DNA from: Salipaludibacillus daqingensis
GTDB taxonomy: Bacteria; Bacillota; Bacilli; Bacillales; Salisediminibacteriaceae
Assembly: GCF_029891575.1 (NCBI RefSeq)
Contig: NZ_JARZHF010000005.1
Location: forward strand, 186,001 to 250,000
Length of the DNA: 64,000 bases
Direction: 5' to 3'
The position numbers were made by a program, and so were the translations under genes. This document shows positions 1-8,708 of the stretch, piece after piece. Under the pieces are notes generated by a model, which did no database searches, was not told where the DNA came from, and worked only from the letters and a program-made list of their open reading frames with translations. How positions within the stretch are numbered: the first letter of the stretch is position 1; each line of letters opens with the position of its first letter.

Positions 1-2
1 AA

Positions 3-359
3 CCTGGAGATCGTGATTTGACCAATTGGATAAATATGCTTAAACAGCAGAAGATCACATTAATTATTGCATCTAATAATAGTCAAGGAAGAGTTGATCG
101 ATTTTGTTCCCCTTTTCAAATCAATGGTTTTGGAAACTGTGGGAAACCTTTACCTCATCGCTTACGAAAACAGATGAATGGCACTAACCCAAATGAATGT
201 CTTTTCTTAGGTGACCAATTACTAACTGATATTTGGTGCGGAAAACTGCTTAATATGAAAACTGCTTTAGTGAAACCAATAGGGAGAGAGCATGAACCGC
301 TCCAAATCAAATTAAAGCGAAAAATAGAAAAACAAATGATAAAAAGATGGTATAAATGA
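3..359 (+). CDS. YqeG-like HAD-superfamily phosphatase, C-terminal part (left edge)
   Basis: The reading frame is open to the left edge, so the N-terminal part with the nucleophilic Asp motif lies outside the window. What remains shows HAD motif II (IIASNN), a motif III lysine (GKPL) and motif IV (GDQLLTD), spaced as in the YqeG/HAD subfamily IIIA phosphatases. The visible 118 residues compare with a usual total of about 170. A TTG at 18 could serve as a start, but the preceding codons still read like the family (PGDRD before LTNW), so it is probably internal. The substrate is unknown. The C-terminus is basic (KRKIEKQMIKRWYK), as in YqeG. The gene ends just before an intergenic tandem repeat and converges on ilvA. 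Confidence 0.75.
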   Translation, partial: PGDRDLTNWINMLKQQKITLIIASNNSQGRVDRFCSPFQINGFGNCGKPLPHRLRKQMNGTNPNECLFLGDQLLTDIWCGKLLNMKTALVKPIGREHEPLQIKLKRKIEKQMIKRWYK

Positions 360-382
360 TCTTCACTAATTATTCTTTTCGT

Positions 383-487
383 TATAATGCACTTTCTCGA
401 ATCTATAATGCACTTTCTCGATCCTATAATGCACTTCCCTCAATCTATAATGCACTTCCCTCAATCTATAATGCACTTTCGCTTCGC
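383..487. repeat. Five tandem 21-bp repeats (TATAATGCACTTYC type)
   Basis: Five head-to-tail units begin at 383, 404, 425, 446 and 467. Each starts TATAATGCACTT and then diverges slightly (TCTCGAATC, TCTCGATCC, CCCTCAATC twice, TCGCTTCGC). The period is exactly 21 bp. The array sits between the convergent ends of the YqeG-like gene and ilvA. A plus-strand frame through it gives a heptapeptide repeat (YNALSRI, YNALPSI) but has no ribosome binding site and runs antisense into ilvA, so I treat it as non-coding. Each unit contains a TATAAT hexamer but no paired -35. Confidence 0.9.
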
Positions 488-531
488 TACCTAGCCGTTC
501 TCGCCGCCTCTCTTCAATACATCTATTTTAA

Positions 532-1740
532 TCAAGATAGTTCATCAATATCATATCCTGCTTTTCTTAATTTTTCTAAGATTTGCTTAATATGTTCTGG
601 ATCTCTCGTTTCCAAAGATACTTGTAACTGCGTTTGTCCAGGAAATACTTTTACACCGACTCGTTGTTGATTTACATTCAAAATATTGGCTTCGAGTTCA
701 GAAATCTTTCCGAGGATTTCTGGTAATTTCCCTGGTTTATCTTCAATCAATGTACGAAATGTTAAATAACGTCCCGATTCCATTAACCCATACTCAATAA
801 CTTTCGACACAAACGACACGTCTACGTTTCCACCACTCAGTATTGCAACAACTTTTTTATCTTTGATTGGTATTTTTTCGTACATCAAGGCAGCTAATGC
901 TGTAGCTCCGGATCCTTCCACTACTAATTTATTTCTCTCCAATAATAGAAGCATCGTTTTAGCTAATTCTGTTTCCTCAACAATAAACAAATCATCAACA
1001 TATTTTTCCACAATGTCATACGGTTTCTGTCCTGGTTTTTTCACAGCTATTCCGTCAGCCATCGTCGGTAAAGCATCAATTAATGTTGGTTGTTTTCGAT
1101 CGATTGATTGCCCCATACTATTACAGCTACTAGCTTGAACACCATATACTTTTACATGAGGATGTGTTTCTTTAATGGCTTTTGCTAAACCTGCTATCAA
1201 GCCTCCGCCACCGATTGGACACACAATAGCATCGACATCTGGTAGTTGTTCAATTATTTCCAATCCTATAGTCCCTTGCCCCGCAATGATTGCATCATCA
1301 TCGAATGCATGAACAAATGTTGCTTCCGTTTGTTCTTTAATTATTAAAGCTTCCGCTAATGCATCATCGAAGCTATGACCAGATAACTCTACCGTTGCAC
1401 CATAACTTTTTGTTGCTTCTATTTTGCTCAAAGGCGCCCCCTTAGGCATCACGATCGTGCACGGTATAGCTAACATACGACATGCAAAGGCGACTCCTTG
1501 AGCATGATTCCCTGCTGAAGCGGCGATAATCCCTTTTTCCCTTTGTTTTTTGGTTAAAGAAATGATTTTATTATACGCTCCTCTCACTTTAAAAGAGCCC
1601 GTTTTTTGCATGTTTTCTAACTTTAAATATATTTTATTGTGGGAAAGAGAACTAAACGTATTAGAGTAATCCAAAGGTGTTTCATGGATCACACCTTTCA
1701 TTTGTTCTCTAGCGTTAACAATTTCTTCATACGTAAGCAC
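532..1740 (-). CDS. ilvA: Threonine dehydratase (threonine ammonia-lyase), short ACT form
   Basis: A PLP enzyme that converts threonine to 2-oxobutyrate and ammonia, the first step toward isoleucine. The PLP lysine is in TGSFKVRGA near residue 50, and the phosphate-binding glycine loop is PIGGGGLIAG near residue 178. A single C-terminal ACT-type regulatory segment starts near residue 325 (YLTFRTLIEDKPGKL). About 402 residues fits the short TdcB/IlvA class rather than the roughly 510-residue two-ACT form. The start is chosen as GTG at 1740: the AAGGAGG lies 8 bases upstream, while the in-frame ATG at 1746 would sit only 2 bases from it. It stands alone. Whether its role is anabolic or catabolic cannot be told from sequence, and no ilv/leu genes lie nearby. 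Confidence 0.92.
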   Translation of the reverse strand: MLTYEEIVNAREQMKGVIHETPLDYSNTFSSLSHNKIYLKLENMQKTGSFKVRGAYNKIISLTKKQREKGIIAASAGNHAQGVAFACRMLAIPCTIVMPKGAPLSKIEATKSYGATVELSGHSFDDALAEALIIKEQTEATFVHAFDDDAIIAGQGTIGLEIIEQLPDVDAIVCPIGGGGLIAGLAKAIKETHPHVKVYGVQASSCNSMGQSIDRKQPTLIDALPTMADGIAVKKPGQKPYDIVEKYVDDLFIVEETELAKTMLLLLERNKLVVEGSGATALAALMYEKIPIKDKKVVAILSGGNVDVSFVSKVIEYGLMESGRYLTFRTLIEDKPGKLPEILGKISELEANILNVNQQRVGVKVFPGQTQLQVSLETRDPEHIKQILEKLRKAGYDIDELS

Positions 1741-1821
1741 AATCATTTCCTCCTTAAAACATACATGATGATCTTGAAAACAACATACTTCTCTTTACCC
1801 CATCTTATTACGTAACATAAC

Positions 1822-2550
1822 CTAAAATCGCAGAGACGCAATTACCGGTAAATGGTCTGAAGCCTCTCGTTCATTAGATGCAACGTACACAGTATTTATT
1901 TCAAAAAGATGATTACAAAATAAGTAATCTAACCTCCTTTTCGGTTTTATAGTAGGATACGTTTTACCGCAACCGTGACCAGAAACGTGCCACGCATCTT
2001 TGTATTTTTTTCGCATGTGATGCCACGCTCTCGAATTTGGTACCATGTTGAAATCCCCTATTACGAGTGATGGATAGATATTTCCTGATAGTTTTTTTGT
2101 GATAAAACGTATTTGCATATGATGAAGAAGCGGATTCAAACCTAAGTGCGTTATGTAAACATAAATTGGCCTTTGGTGGATGATGATACGTGCTTCTAAC
2201 ATTGATCTAGGTTCAGCTATAAATGGAATGAGATTAAATCGATACACTTCCGTTGACTCTATGGGATAGTGCGACAAAAGTCCATTTCCGTATTGTCTCC
2301 TTTCTTTTCTATTACGTGACTGTATAGAAAATGAAGGTCCAAAAGCATAGTCCATGTTTAGTTGATCAGCTAAGAAATGGATTTGATCTTTAAAATCACT
2401 TCGCTTCGAGAAATATTTATCCACTTCATTTAAACCAACAACCTCTGCTTCACTATTTCTGATCACGGAAGCAATTCTCATGAGATCAACATGATTATCC
2501 ATCCCTTTACCGTGGTGTATATTAAAGGTCATGACTTTAATTTCCAACAA
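1822..2550 (-). CDS. Endonuclease/exonuclease/phosphatase (EEP) family protein
   Basis: A 242-residue member of the metal-dependent EEP fold. The family motifs are visible in order: FNIHHGKG near residue 9 (metal-binding Asn), LNEVD near residue 40 (catalytic Glu), GDFN near residue 165 (Asp/Asn) and the terminal SDHLPV near residue 233 (Asp-His pair). There is no signal peptide or membrane segment. Start is TTG at 2550, preceded by GAGGTGA with 6-base spacing. The substrate could be a nucleic acid, an inositol phosphate or a sphingomyelin-like lipid. The lack of a signal peptide argues against a secreted sphingomyelinase. It probably forms its own transcript, upstream of ilvA on the same strand. 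Confidence 0.82.
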   Translation of the reverse strand: MLEIKVMTFNIHHGKGMDNHVDLMRIASVIRNSEAEVVGLNEVDKYFSKRSDFKDQIHFLADQLNMDYAFGPSFSIQSRNRKERRQYGNGLLSHYPIESTEVYRFNLIPFIAEPRSMLEARIIIHQRPIYVYITHLGLNPLLHHMQIRFITKKLSGNIYPSLVIGDFNMVPNSRAWHHMRKKYKDAWHVSGHGCGKTYPTIKPKRRLDYLFCNHLFEINTVYVASNEREASDHLPVIASLRF

Positions 2551-2605
2551 ACTTCACCTCAAAACAACCTACTTCATTGGTTATAATTCCACCTTTAAGT
2601 ATCCT

Positions 2606-2965
2606 TTATAAAACAATCATTGTATAATTCGCTCTTTCTGTCTCTATTTTCATTCTACTGTTTTCTTTATGAGTGATTATTTCTCCATATAAAGGTATTT
2701 CAAACACATTTTGCGGTAACTCTACTTCTCCTTTATCACTATGTATATGTCCTTCTCCGTGTAAGATCACTTCATCGTCTGATAAATAACCATCTTCATC
2801 GTGGCGTTCGATTTTACGAACATCCACTCTATTTAATTGAATTTGTACTTGATCTTCGTCAAACGATTCATTTTTCTCCACAGCAAGCTCTTTTTTAGTG
2901 ATTAACAATGTCTTCTCCTTTTGCAATTCGAGCCATTCCGATACCGCTTGAACAGATTCGTTCAT
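2606..2965 (-). CDS. Hypothetical acidic cytoplasmic protein
   Basis: A 119-residue protein with no family I recognise. It is soluble and rich in Glu/Asp (QIQLNRVDVRKIERHDEDGY), with an apparently beta-rich C-terminal half (DEVILHGEGHIHSDKGEVEL) and no signal or membrane segment. The start is placed at the ATG at 2965, preceded by AAAGGTGG with suitable spacing. An 18-codon longer version from 3019 has no ribosome binding site. It lies head to tail with the EEP gene, 55 bases upstream of it, and could be cotranscribed. Divergent from the cyanophycinase gene. Confidence 0.6.
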   Translation of the reverse strand: MNESVQAVSEWLELQKEKTLLITKKELAVEKNESFDEDQVQIQLNRVDVRKIERHDEDGYLSDDEVILHGEGHIHSDKGEVELPQNVFEIPLYGEIITHKENSRMKIETERANYTMIVL

Positions 2966-3195
2966 ATCATTACCACCTTTACATTTTGTTCTTACTTTCT
3001 CCAGAATAAAGAACTTCATTCAACGTTTCTATAAATTAAATCTAATTACATGATTAGACTTTGTTCGAGTTTTATTTTACAAAAAAATAGATCTTTCTTT
3101 CTAAATCACACTAACTTTTTTCCTAATTTTCAGAATATACAGTCATTGCATACTTTTTTATAATATAATTTATTTAAATTGAAGGAGGCGATGGT

Positions 3196-4494
3196 GTGTT
3201 TAAAAGAAGTAGCATATTTTTTCTAGTATTTACCCTATTGATTAGCGGAAACGTATTATTTTTATCAGCTGAAACAGAAGCAGCTCGTGGAAGTCATCTT
3301 GTAGTCATTGGCGGATCTCTAGGTAGTGGGGATGCAGCAGATGATATCTATGAAACGATGATCGATCTATCAGGTGGAGAAGACGGTAAAATAGGAATAA
3401 TTACAGCTAGTAGCTATCCTTATGATTGGGACTGTGAAGATTTCGGTGAATCTACTGATGGAGGTTGTAACGACCCTGATATTAGTAACAGCAAAATGAA
3501 TGCCAATTATTATATTGATGCTTTTGATAGCTTTGGCATCGAAGCAGAGTGGGTTCCCGTTGATATTGCTAATATTGATGTAGCAGACGATCAAGAGTGG
3601 GCAGACCGAATTAGTAGTGGAGAGTTTTCTGGATTCTTCCTCGGTGGTGGGGACCAATCGAGATATATTACGTCTCTCGTTCGAGAAGATGATCAAGGGA
3701 ATTGGTCTGATTCCGCTGTGCTTAGTGCAATGAGAGATAGGTTTGAAGAAGGGAAGTTGATGATAGCAGGATCTTCTGCTGGTGCCGCTGCACAGTCTTC
3801 TGAGTACATGATTACTGGGGGAGATAGCTATCGCGGTGTCACAGAAGGTGCGATAGAAGGATATCATACAGATGGTAGTGTATTAGGTTATTACGAAAAT
3901 GGGGGTTTAGGTTTCTTCTCTTACGGCTTAGTTGATAGCCACTTCTCTGAAAGAGCAAGAGAAGGGAGAATGATCAGATTAGCTTCGGACGTGAATGTAG
4001 ATAAAGTTTATGGCGTTGATGAAACAACTGCATTAGTCGTGAAAAATGCGAACCATCCTTCAGCTGAAATGGAAGTTGTTGGCGAAAATGGGGTGCAAAT
4101 TTTTGACCTAAGCTCTTCCACATCTCAAAACAACCAGATCGAAGGGGAATGGGAAATTGATCAGGTGAAATCGACATACTTACATGACGGTGACCGTTAT
4201 AAACCAAATCAAGGAAACGTCATTTTCAACTCTCAAAGTAACCCTTATAGAGGTCAAGGTTCTTCTGATCATACACATGATGATATTTTTTATGAAACGA
4301 ATGCTTATAAAAACTTAACGAGAGACCTTGTTACGTCAGATGCTGAACACATAACAGGTACTTCTTTTGAGGATTCACCGCGATACGAGTTAACTGCTAC
4401 ACAAACGAAACAAACACAAGTAAGAATGAAATCTCACTATGGCCAAGAGCAATGGTCTTATGACGGTGTGATGGTAAAGATTAATCCTGAATAA
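3196..4494 (+). CDS. Secreted cyanophycinase (peptidase family S51)
   Basis: Predicted extracellular serine exopeptidase that cleaves cyanophycin (multi-L-arginyl-poly-L-aspartate) to beta-Asp-Arg dipeptides. The start is GTG at 3196 with GAAGGAGG 7 bases upstream. A classical signal peptide covers residues 1 to about 29 (hydrophobic core FFLVFTLLISG). S51 motifs: VVIGGSLGSG near 36, LGGGDQSRY near 149, and the nucleophile elbow AGSSAGAAA with the likely catalytic Ser194. DSHFSERAREGR near 265 also matches the family. At 432 residues it is much longer than intracellular CphB (about 270) and fits the extracellular CphE type. No cyanophycin synthetase is in the window, so the substrate is probably scavenged. 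The mature protein is acidic. Confidence 0.85.
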   Translation: MFKRSSIFFLVFTLLISGNVLFLSAETEAARGSHLVVIGGSLGSGDAADDIYETMIDLSGGEDGKIGIITASSYPYDWDCEDFGESTDGGCNDPDISNSKMNANYYIDAFDSFGIEAEWVPVDIANIDVADDQEWADRISSGEFSGFFLGGGDQSRYITSLVREDDQGNWSDSAVLSAMRDRFEEGKLMIAGSSAGAAAQSSEYMITGGDSYRGVTEGAIEGYHTDGSVLGYYENGGLGFFSYGLVDSHFSERAREGRMIRLASDVNVDKVYGVDETTALVVKNANHPSAEMEVVGENGVQIFDLSSSTSQNNQIEGEWEIDQVKSTYLHDGDRYKPNQGNVIFNSQSNPYRGQGSSDHTHDDIFYETNAYKNLTRDLVTSDAEHITGTSFEDSPRYELTATQTKQTQVRMKSHYGQEQWSYDGVMVKINPE

Positions 4495-4499
4495 AGACG

Positions 4500-4545
4500 A
4501 AGAGCACAGGGGGCATTAAATCCCCCGTGCTCTTATTTCTTATTT
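4500..4545 (+). terminator. Terminator after the cyanophycinase gene
   Basis: Arms AAGAGCAC (4500-4507) and GTGCTCTT (4527-4534) extend through GGGGG/CCCCC with one bulged A, followed by a T-rich run. The 240 bases after it, up to the next gene, hold nothing I recognise. Confidence 0.85.
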
Positions 4546-4785
4546 TTAAATCAATAAAATCAATGTGAAGCGCTGACCAATCCTCATCGATCGCTATTTA
4601 CCTGACACCGTGATACCCGATCTCTTGGAGAGCTTACCATCCATTGCAACGGTTATTATATTCTTCTCTACCAATTCATATCCAATTTCATGTGTGAGAA
4701 CAATAGAAACAGGGTAACTGACTCATAGAGTGAAACATTGTTTTACTTACCATGATTAGTTAATACATTAAGGAGTGTCGAAAAC

Positions 4786-5010
4786 ATGGAACGTTACAAA
4801 GTAGTTTTTGAATTTATGAATGGAAACGAAGAATCTTCTTATTTCACTGAAAACCCTTCTCCACGGGTGAATGATTGGTTAGAAAGGGAGAAAGGACATT
4901 GGATTCGTTTAGAAAACGCCATGATTAATATGGACAACATTAATGTGATCAGAATTTCAAAGGTAAAAATAAGTGACGATAATCAAGAAGAATTTATCGA
5001 GTGGATTTAA
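4786..5010 (+). CDS. Small hypothetical protein
   Basis: A 74-residue acidic protein, probably cytoplasmic, without membrane segments or cysteines. It has a beta-strand-like start (RYKVVFEFMNG), a charged centre (NDWLEREKGHWIRLENA) and a short strand INVIRISKVKI. The ATG is preceded by AAGGAG 10 bases upstream, and a strong bidirectional terminator follows directly. That independent unit supports a real gene. I do not recognise a family. Confidence 0.6.
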   Translation: MERYKVVFEFMNGNEESSYFTENPSPRVNDWLEREKGHWIRLENAMINMDNINVIRISKVKISDDNQEEFIEWI

Positions 5011-5020
5011 TAAATTTGAA

Positions 5021-5052
5021 AGAGGCAGACAATATGTCTGCCTCTCTTTTTC
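5021..5052. terminator. Bidirectional terminator between the small gene and ppdK
   Basis: A perfect 10-bp stem, AGAGGCAGAC (5021-5030) with GTCTGCCTCT (5036-5045), is followed by CTTTTTC on the plus strand. It serves the 74-residue gene and can also act on the converging ppdK transcript. Confidence 0.85.
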
Positions 5053-7696
5053 ACTTTGTATTGTTGCTTACGGTTGCTTGCGCCGCAGCTAAACGTGCTA
5101 ACGGAACACGGTAAGGGGAACAACTCACATAATCTAACCCTTTTTCAAAGCAAAATTGAATCGAGCTTTTTTCTCCACCATGCTCACCACAAATACCTGT
5201 TTTCAACGTAGGTTTTGTTTGTCGTCCAAGTGTAACACCAGTCTCAACAAGTTTTCCAACCCCTTCTTGATCTAAAACCATAAACGGATTTTCTGCTAAT
5301 GTTCCTTCATCGATATAATGCTGGAGAAACTTGCTCTCCGCATCATCTCTACTAAAGCCAAACGTTGTTTGCGTTAAGTCATTTGTTCCAAACGAGAAGA
5401 AATCTGCTTCTTCAGCTATTTTATCAGCAGTTAATGCTGCCCTTGGAATTTCTATCATCGTGCCCACTGTATAATCAATCTCATGACCTGTTTCTTCCAC
5501 TACCTCTTTAGCAGCCTCAACCACTACTTGTCGCATTGCTTTTAATTCATTCACATCACCAACAAGCGGGATCATTACTTCTGGATTTACGTTTATTCCT
5601 TTAGATTTTAAATCGGATGCTGCATAAAAAATCGCCTTCGCTTGCATCGTATAAATTTCTGGATAAACCATTCCGAGACGACAACCTCGATGTCCAAGCA
5701 TCGGATTAAATTCATCTAATTGACGAACTTTCCGAAGTAAAAACTCTTTTTCCTTTAACTCTGGTGAACCTGGGTCCGTGATTTGAAGTTTGGTCACATC
5801 AACAATTAACTCTTCTTTGTCAGGTAAAAATTCGTGTAACGGAGGATCTAATAACCTTATTGTTACCGGATGACCTTTCATCACTTCAAGAATTTTAGTG
5901 AAATCGCTTTGCTGCATTGGTAGAAGTTGATCCAATGCGACCATTCTCTCTTCAAACGACTCTGCTAAAATCATCTGCTGCACAATCGGAATTCGTTTTG
6001 AATCCATAAACATATGCTCTGTTCGACATAACCCGATGCCCCCTGCGCCAAACTCCAAAGCTTTTGCTGCATCTTCCGGATTATCTGCATTTGCCCGAAC
6101 ACCTAACGTTCGTTCGTCATCCGCCCAAGAAAGAAGTATTTGAAATTCTTTAGACAGTTCAGGAGCAATCATTGGTATTTCACCTAACATAATTTCTCCT
6201 GTTCCACCGTCAATCGTAATCGTATCTAAATAACGCACCACCGTATCCCCAACTCGAAACTCTTTATTTTTCAAATCGATCTTTAATCCTTCACAACCAC
6301 AAATACACGCTTTCCCCATTCCTCGTGCAACAACAGCGGCATGGCTCGTCATACCTCCACGACTCGTTACTACTGCTTCCGCCGATACGATACCATGAAT
6401 ATCATCTGGTGTTGTTTCTGGTCTGACAAGAATGACTTTTTTACCTTCCTGGTGAAGTAATTCAGCATCATCAGAGTCAAATACCACTTGCCCTGTCGCC
6501 GCTCCTGGAGAAGCTGGTAATCCTTTTACTAGTTTCTTAAATTCAAATGTATCGTCAATTCGTTGATGGAGAAGTTGATTTAATTGATCTGGATCTACTC
6601 TAAGCAACGCCTCTTTTTTATTTAAAATGCCCTCTTCAACCATTTCTACGGCGATTCGAATCGCTGCTTGTGCTGTCCTTTTTCCATTTCTAGTTTGCAA
6701 GATAAATAGATTTCCACGTTCCACAGTGAACTCGATATCTTGCATATCGCCATAGTGACTTTCTAAACGCTGACACGTCTCAACAAACTGTTTGAATACA
6801 TCCGGCATATCTTTTTCTAACGTATGGATTGGTTGAGGGGTCCTAATCCCAGCCACAACATCTTCCCCTTGAGCATTGATTAAATATTCTCCATATAAAA
6901 GGGATTCTCCCGTCGATGGGTCTCTTGTAAATGCAACACCTGTTCCAGAGTCATCTCCCATATTTCCGAACACCATGCTTTGAATGTTAACCGCTGTGCC
7001 CAAGTGCCCTGGAATTTTATTTAAACGACGGTATATAATCGCCCGTTGGTTGTTCCAAGAATCAAATACAGACTGAATAGCTAAGAAAAGCTGCTGTTTT
7101 GGATCTTCTGGAAATGAACGTTTCGTATGTGTTTTAACAATCTCTTTATACCCTTCAATTACTTCTTTCCAATCATCAGCAGATAATTGTGGATCAGAGG
7201 TGTACCCCTTTTTTTCTTTATGTTTCTCTAAGTATTGTTCGAAAAAATACACATCCACTTCCAATACGACATCACTAAACATTTGGATAAATCTACGGTA
7301 AGAGTCATAAGCAAAACGAGGATTATTTGTTAATGACCCAATGGCTTCAACAGTTTTATCGTTCATTCCTAAGTTCAACACGGTATCCATCATCCCAGGC
7401 ATAGAAAAAACAGCACCTGATCGCACAGAAACGAGAAGTGGATGGTTTGTGTCACCGAGCTTCTTACCAGTTCTTTTTTCAAGCTTCTCCAGTGATTGAA
7501 GCACTTGATCTTCTAACGTACCAGTCAATTTTTTATTGGAATCATAGTACGTATTACATGCTTGTGTAGAAATAGTAAAACCATATGGTACTGGTAAACC
7601 AATACGTGTCATTTCGGCTAAATTAGCTCCTTTGCCGCCTAATGTTTCTTTCATTCCACTTTGCCCTTCATCAAACATATAAACCAATTTATCCAT
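5051..7696 (-). CDS. ppdK: Pyruvate, phosphate dikinase
   Basis: Interconverts pyruvate + ATP + Pi and PEP + AMP + PPi, giving a gluconeogenic route to PEP (or a PPi-linked glycolytic step). 881 residues, the usual bacterial length. The N-terminal ATP-grasp domain begins GGKGANLAEM near residue 22. The swivelling phosphohistidine domain has GGMTSHAAVVAR with His452 as the phosphate carrier and Thr450 as the residue controlled by the regulator encoded next door. The C-terminal PEP/pyruvate TIM barrel includes GIGLCRTEHMF and GTNDLTQTT. It starts 3 bases after ppsR and is surely cotranscribed with it. Confidence 0.97.
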   Translation of the reverse strand: MDKLVYMFDEGQSGMKETLGGKGANLAEMTRIGLPVPYGFTISTQACNTYYDSNKKLTGTLEDQVLQSLEKLEKRTGKKLGDTNHPLLVSVRSGAVFSMPGMMDTVLNLGMNDKTVEAIGSLTNNPRFAYDSYRRFIQMFSDVVLEVDVYFFEQYLEKHKEKKGYTSDPQLSADDWKEVIEGYKEIVKTHTKRSFPEDPKQQLFLAIQSVFDSWNNQRAIIYRRLNKIPGHLGTAVNIQSMVFGNMGDDSGTGVAFTRDPSTGESLLYGEYLINAQGEDVVAGIRTPQPIHTLEKDMPDVFKQFVETCQRLESHYGDMQDIEFTVERGNLFILQTRNGKRTAQAAIRIAVEMVEEGILNKKEALLRVDPDQLNQLLHQRIDDTFEFKKLVKGLPASPGAATGQVVFDSDDAELLHQEGKKVILVRPETTPDDIHGIVSAEAVVTSRGGMTSHAAVVARGMGKACICGCEGLKIDLKNKEFRVGDTVVRYLDTITIDGGTGEIMLGEIPMIAPELSKEFQILLSWADDERTLGVRANADNPEDAAKALEFGAGGIGLCRTEHMFMDSKRIPIVQQMILAESFEERMVALDQLLPMQQSDFTKILEVMKGHPVTIRLLDPPLHEFLPDKEELIVDVTKLQITDPGSPELKEKEFLLRKVRQLDEFNPMLGHRGCRLGMVYPEIYTMQAKAIFYAASDLKSKGINVNPEVMIPLVGDVNELKAMRQVVVEAAKEVVEETGHEIDYTVGTMIEIPRAALTADKIAEEADFFSFGTNDLTQTTFGFSRDDAESKFLQHYIDEGTLAENPFMVLDQEGVGKLVETGVTLGRQTKPTLKTGICGEHGGEKSSIQFCFEKGLDYVSCSPYRVPLARLAAAQATVSNNTK

Positions 7697-7699
7697 TTT

Positions 7700-8515
7700 T
7701 TATGATCCCCTCTCCATTTTAAGCACTTCGATAATATAGTTAGCCGTCTCTTCCACAGCTTTATTAGAAACATTAATAATCGGACAACCTATGCGTTTCA
7801 TAATTTTCTCTGCATAATCTAACTCTTCTAAAATTCTTTCATGTCTCGCATATGTCGATCCAGATTGCAATCCCATCGCTTTCAAACGTTCTTTTCGAAT
7901 TTCATTTAACTTATCTGGTGTAATAATAAGCCCCACACAACGACTTCTCGGAAGTTGAAACAACTCTTCTGGTGGGGGCACTTCTGGAACTAAAGGAATA
8001 TTCGCAACTTTATAACGTTTGTGAGCAAGATACATAGATAACGGTGTCTTCGACGTTCTTGAAACTCCTATGAGAACGATATCGGCCTTAAGGATTCCCC
8101 CCGCATCTTGCGCATCATCATATTTAACAGCAAATTCAATCGCAGCTACTTTTCGAAAGTAGTCTTCATCTAGTTTTCGCATCATTCCTGGTTCATGTGC
8201 TGGCTGTATTTGAAACGATTTACTAAATGCTGTTATCAAAGGATTCATGACATCAATCGCATCAATATTTTCTTCCTTCGCTCGGCGGTCTAAATAATCC
8301 TTTAGTTCATCGACAACGATCGTATATGCAATGATCGCCTGAAATGACTTTGCTTCCATAATCACTTCTTCAATATCCTCAAATTGATTCACATAAGGGT
8401 TTCGTTGGATATCCAAATCCTGTAAATGAAATTGACTAGCAACAGCATTTACAACATGATCTGCTGTTTCTCCTACAGAATCTGACAGAATAAATACTTT
8501 TTTCTTTTTGTCCAA
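7700..8515 (-). CDS. ppsR: PPDK regulatory protein (bifunctional kinase/pyrophosphorylase, YqfL family)
   Basis: A member of the PSRP/DUF299 family, which phosphorylates the active-site Thr of PPDK with ADP and removes the phosphate with Pi. The hallmark P-loop-like GVSRTSKTPLS is at about residues 150-160. The N-terminus (VFILSDSVGETA) is typical of the family. About 271 residues, standard length. The start is placed at TTG 8515: AAGGAGG lies 8 bases upstream, whereas the in-frame GTG at 8524 overlaps that Shine-Dalgarno. It lies directly upstream of its target ppdK. A long perfect inverted repeat sits 30-70 bases upstream of the start. Confidence 0.95.
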   Translation of the reverse strand: MDKKKKVFILSDSVGETADHVVNAVASQFHLQDLDIQRNPYVNQFEDIEEVIMEAKSFQAIIAYTIVVDELKDYLDRRAKEENIDAIDVMNPLITAFSKSFQIQPAHEPGMMRKLDEDYFRKVAAIEFAVKYDDAQDAGGILKADIVLIGVSRTSKTPLSMYLAHKRYKVANIPLVPEVPPPEELFQLPRSRCVGLIITPDKLNEIRKERLKAMGLQSGSTYARHERILEELDYAEKIMKRIGCPIINVSNKAVEETANYIIEVLKMERGS

Positions 8516-8546
8516 AACTCCCACCTCCTTTTAATAATATAAAAAC

Positions 8547-8584
8547 AATGTGTTATACTATTTTAAAATAAAGTATAACACATT
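8547..8584. promoter_or_regulatory. Perfect 13-bp inverted repeat, candidate CcpN operator
   Basis: Arms AATGTGTTATACT (8547-8559) and AGTATAACACATT (8572-8584) are exact reverse complements separated by 12 AT-only bases. Each arm contains TGTGTTATACT, which fits the CcpN recognition motif TRTGHYATAYW as I recall it from B. subtilis gapB and pckA. The half-site centres are 23 bp apart, about two helical turns. It sits between the divergent ppsR-ppdK and DUF1499 genes, so it could control either. CcpN control of a gluconeogenic dikinase makes metabolic sense, but this is inference. Confidence 0.6.
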
Positions 8585-8708
8585 AAAAGGAAAATTAAAG
8601 TGACTAATTAAAAACATCACATTATTTTTTCAAAACAATATAGAGTAGATAGATAAAAAATAGGGAATGTAATGATAGTATATAATTATTATCGGAGGCG
8701 ATTGTTCT

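Noticed and set aside
383-487. CRISPR array
   Set aside because: Units are directly tandem with no spacers and there are no cas genes in the window.
356-670. Plus-strand frame with five heptapeptide repeats (YNALSRI type)
   Set aside because: It is the translation of the 21-bp DNA repeat, has no ribosome binding site and runs antisense into ilvA.
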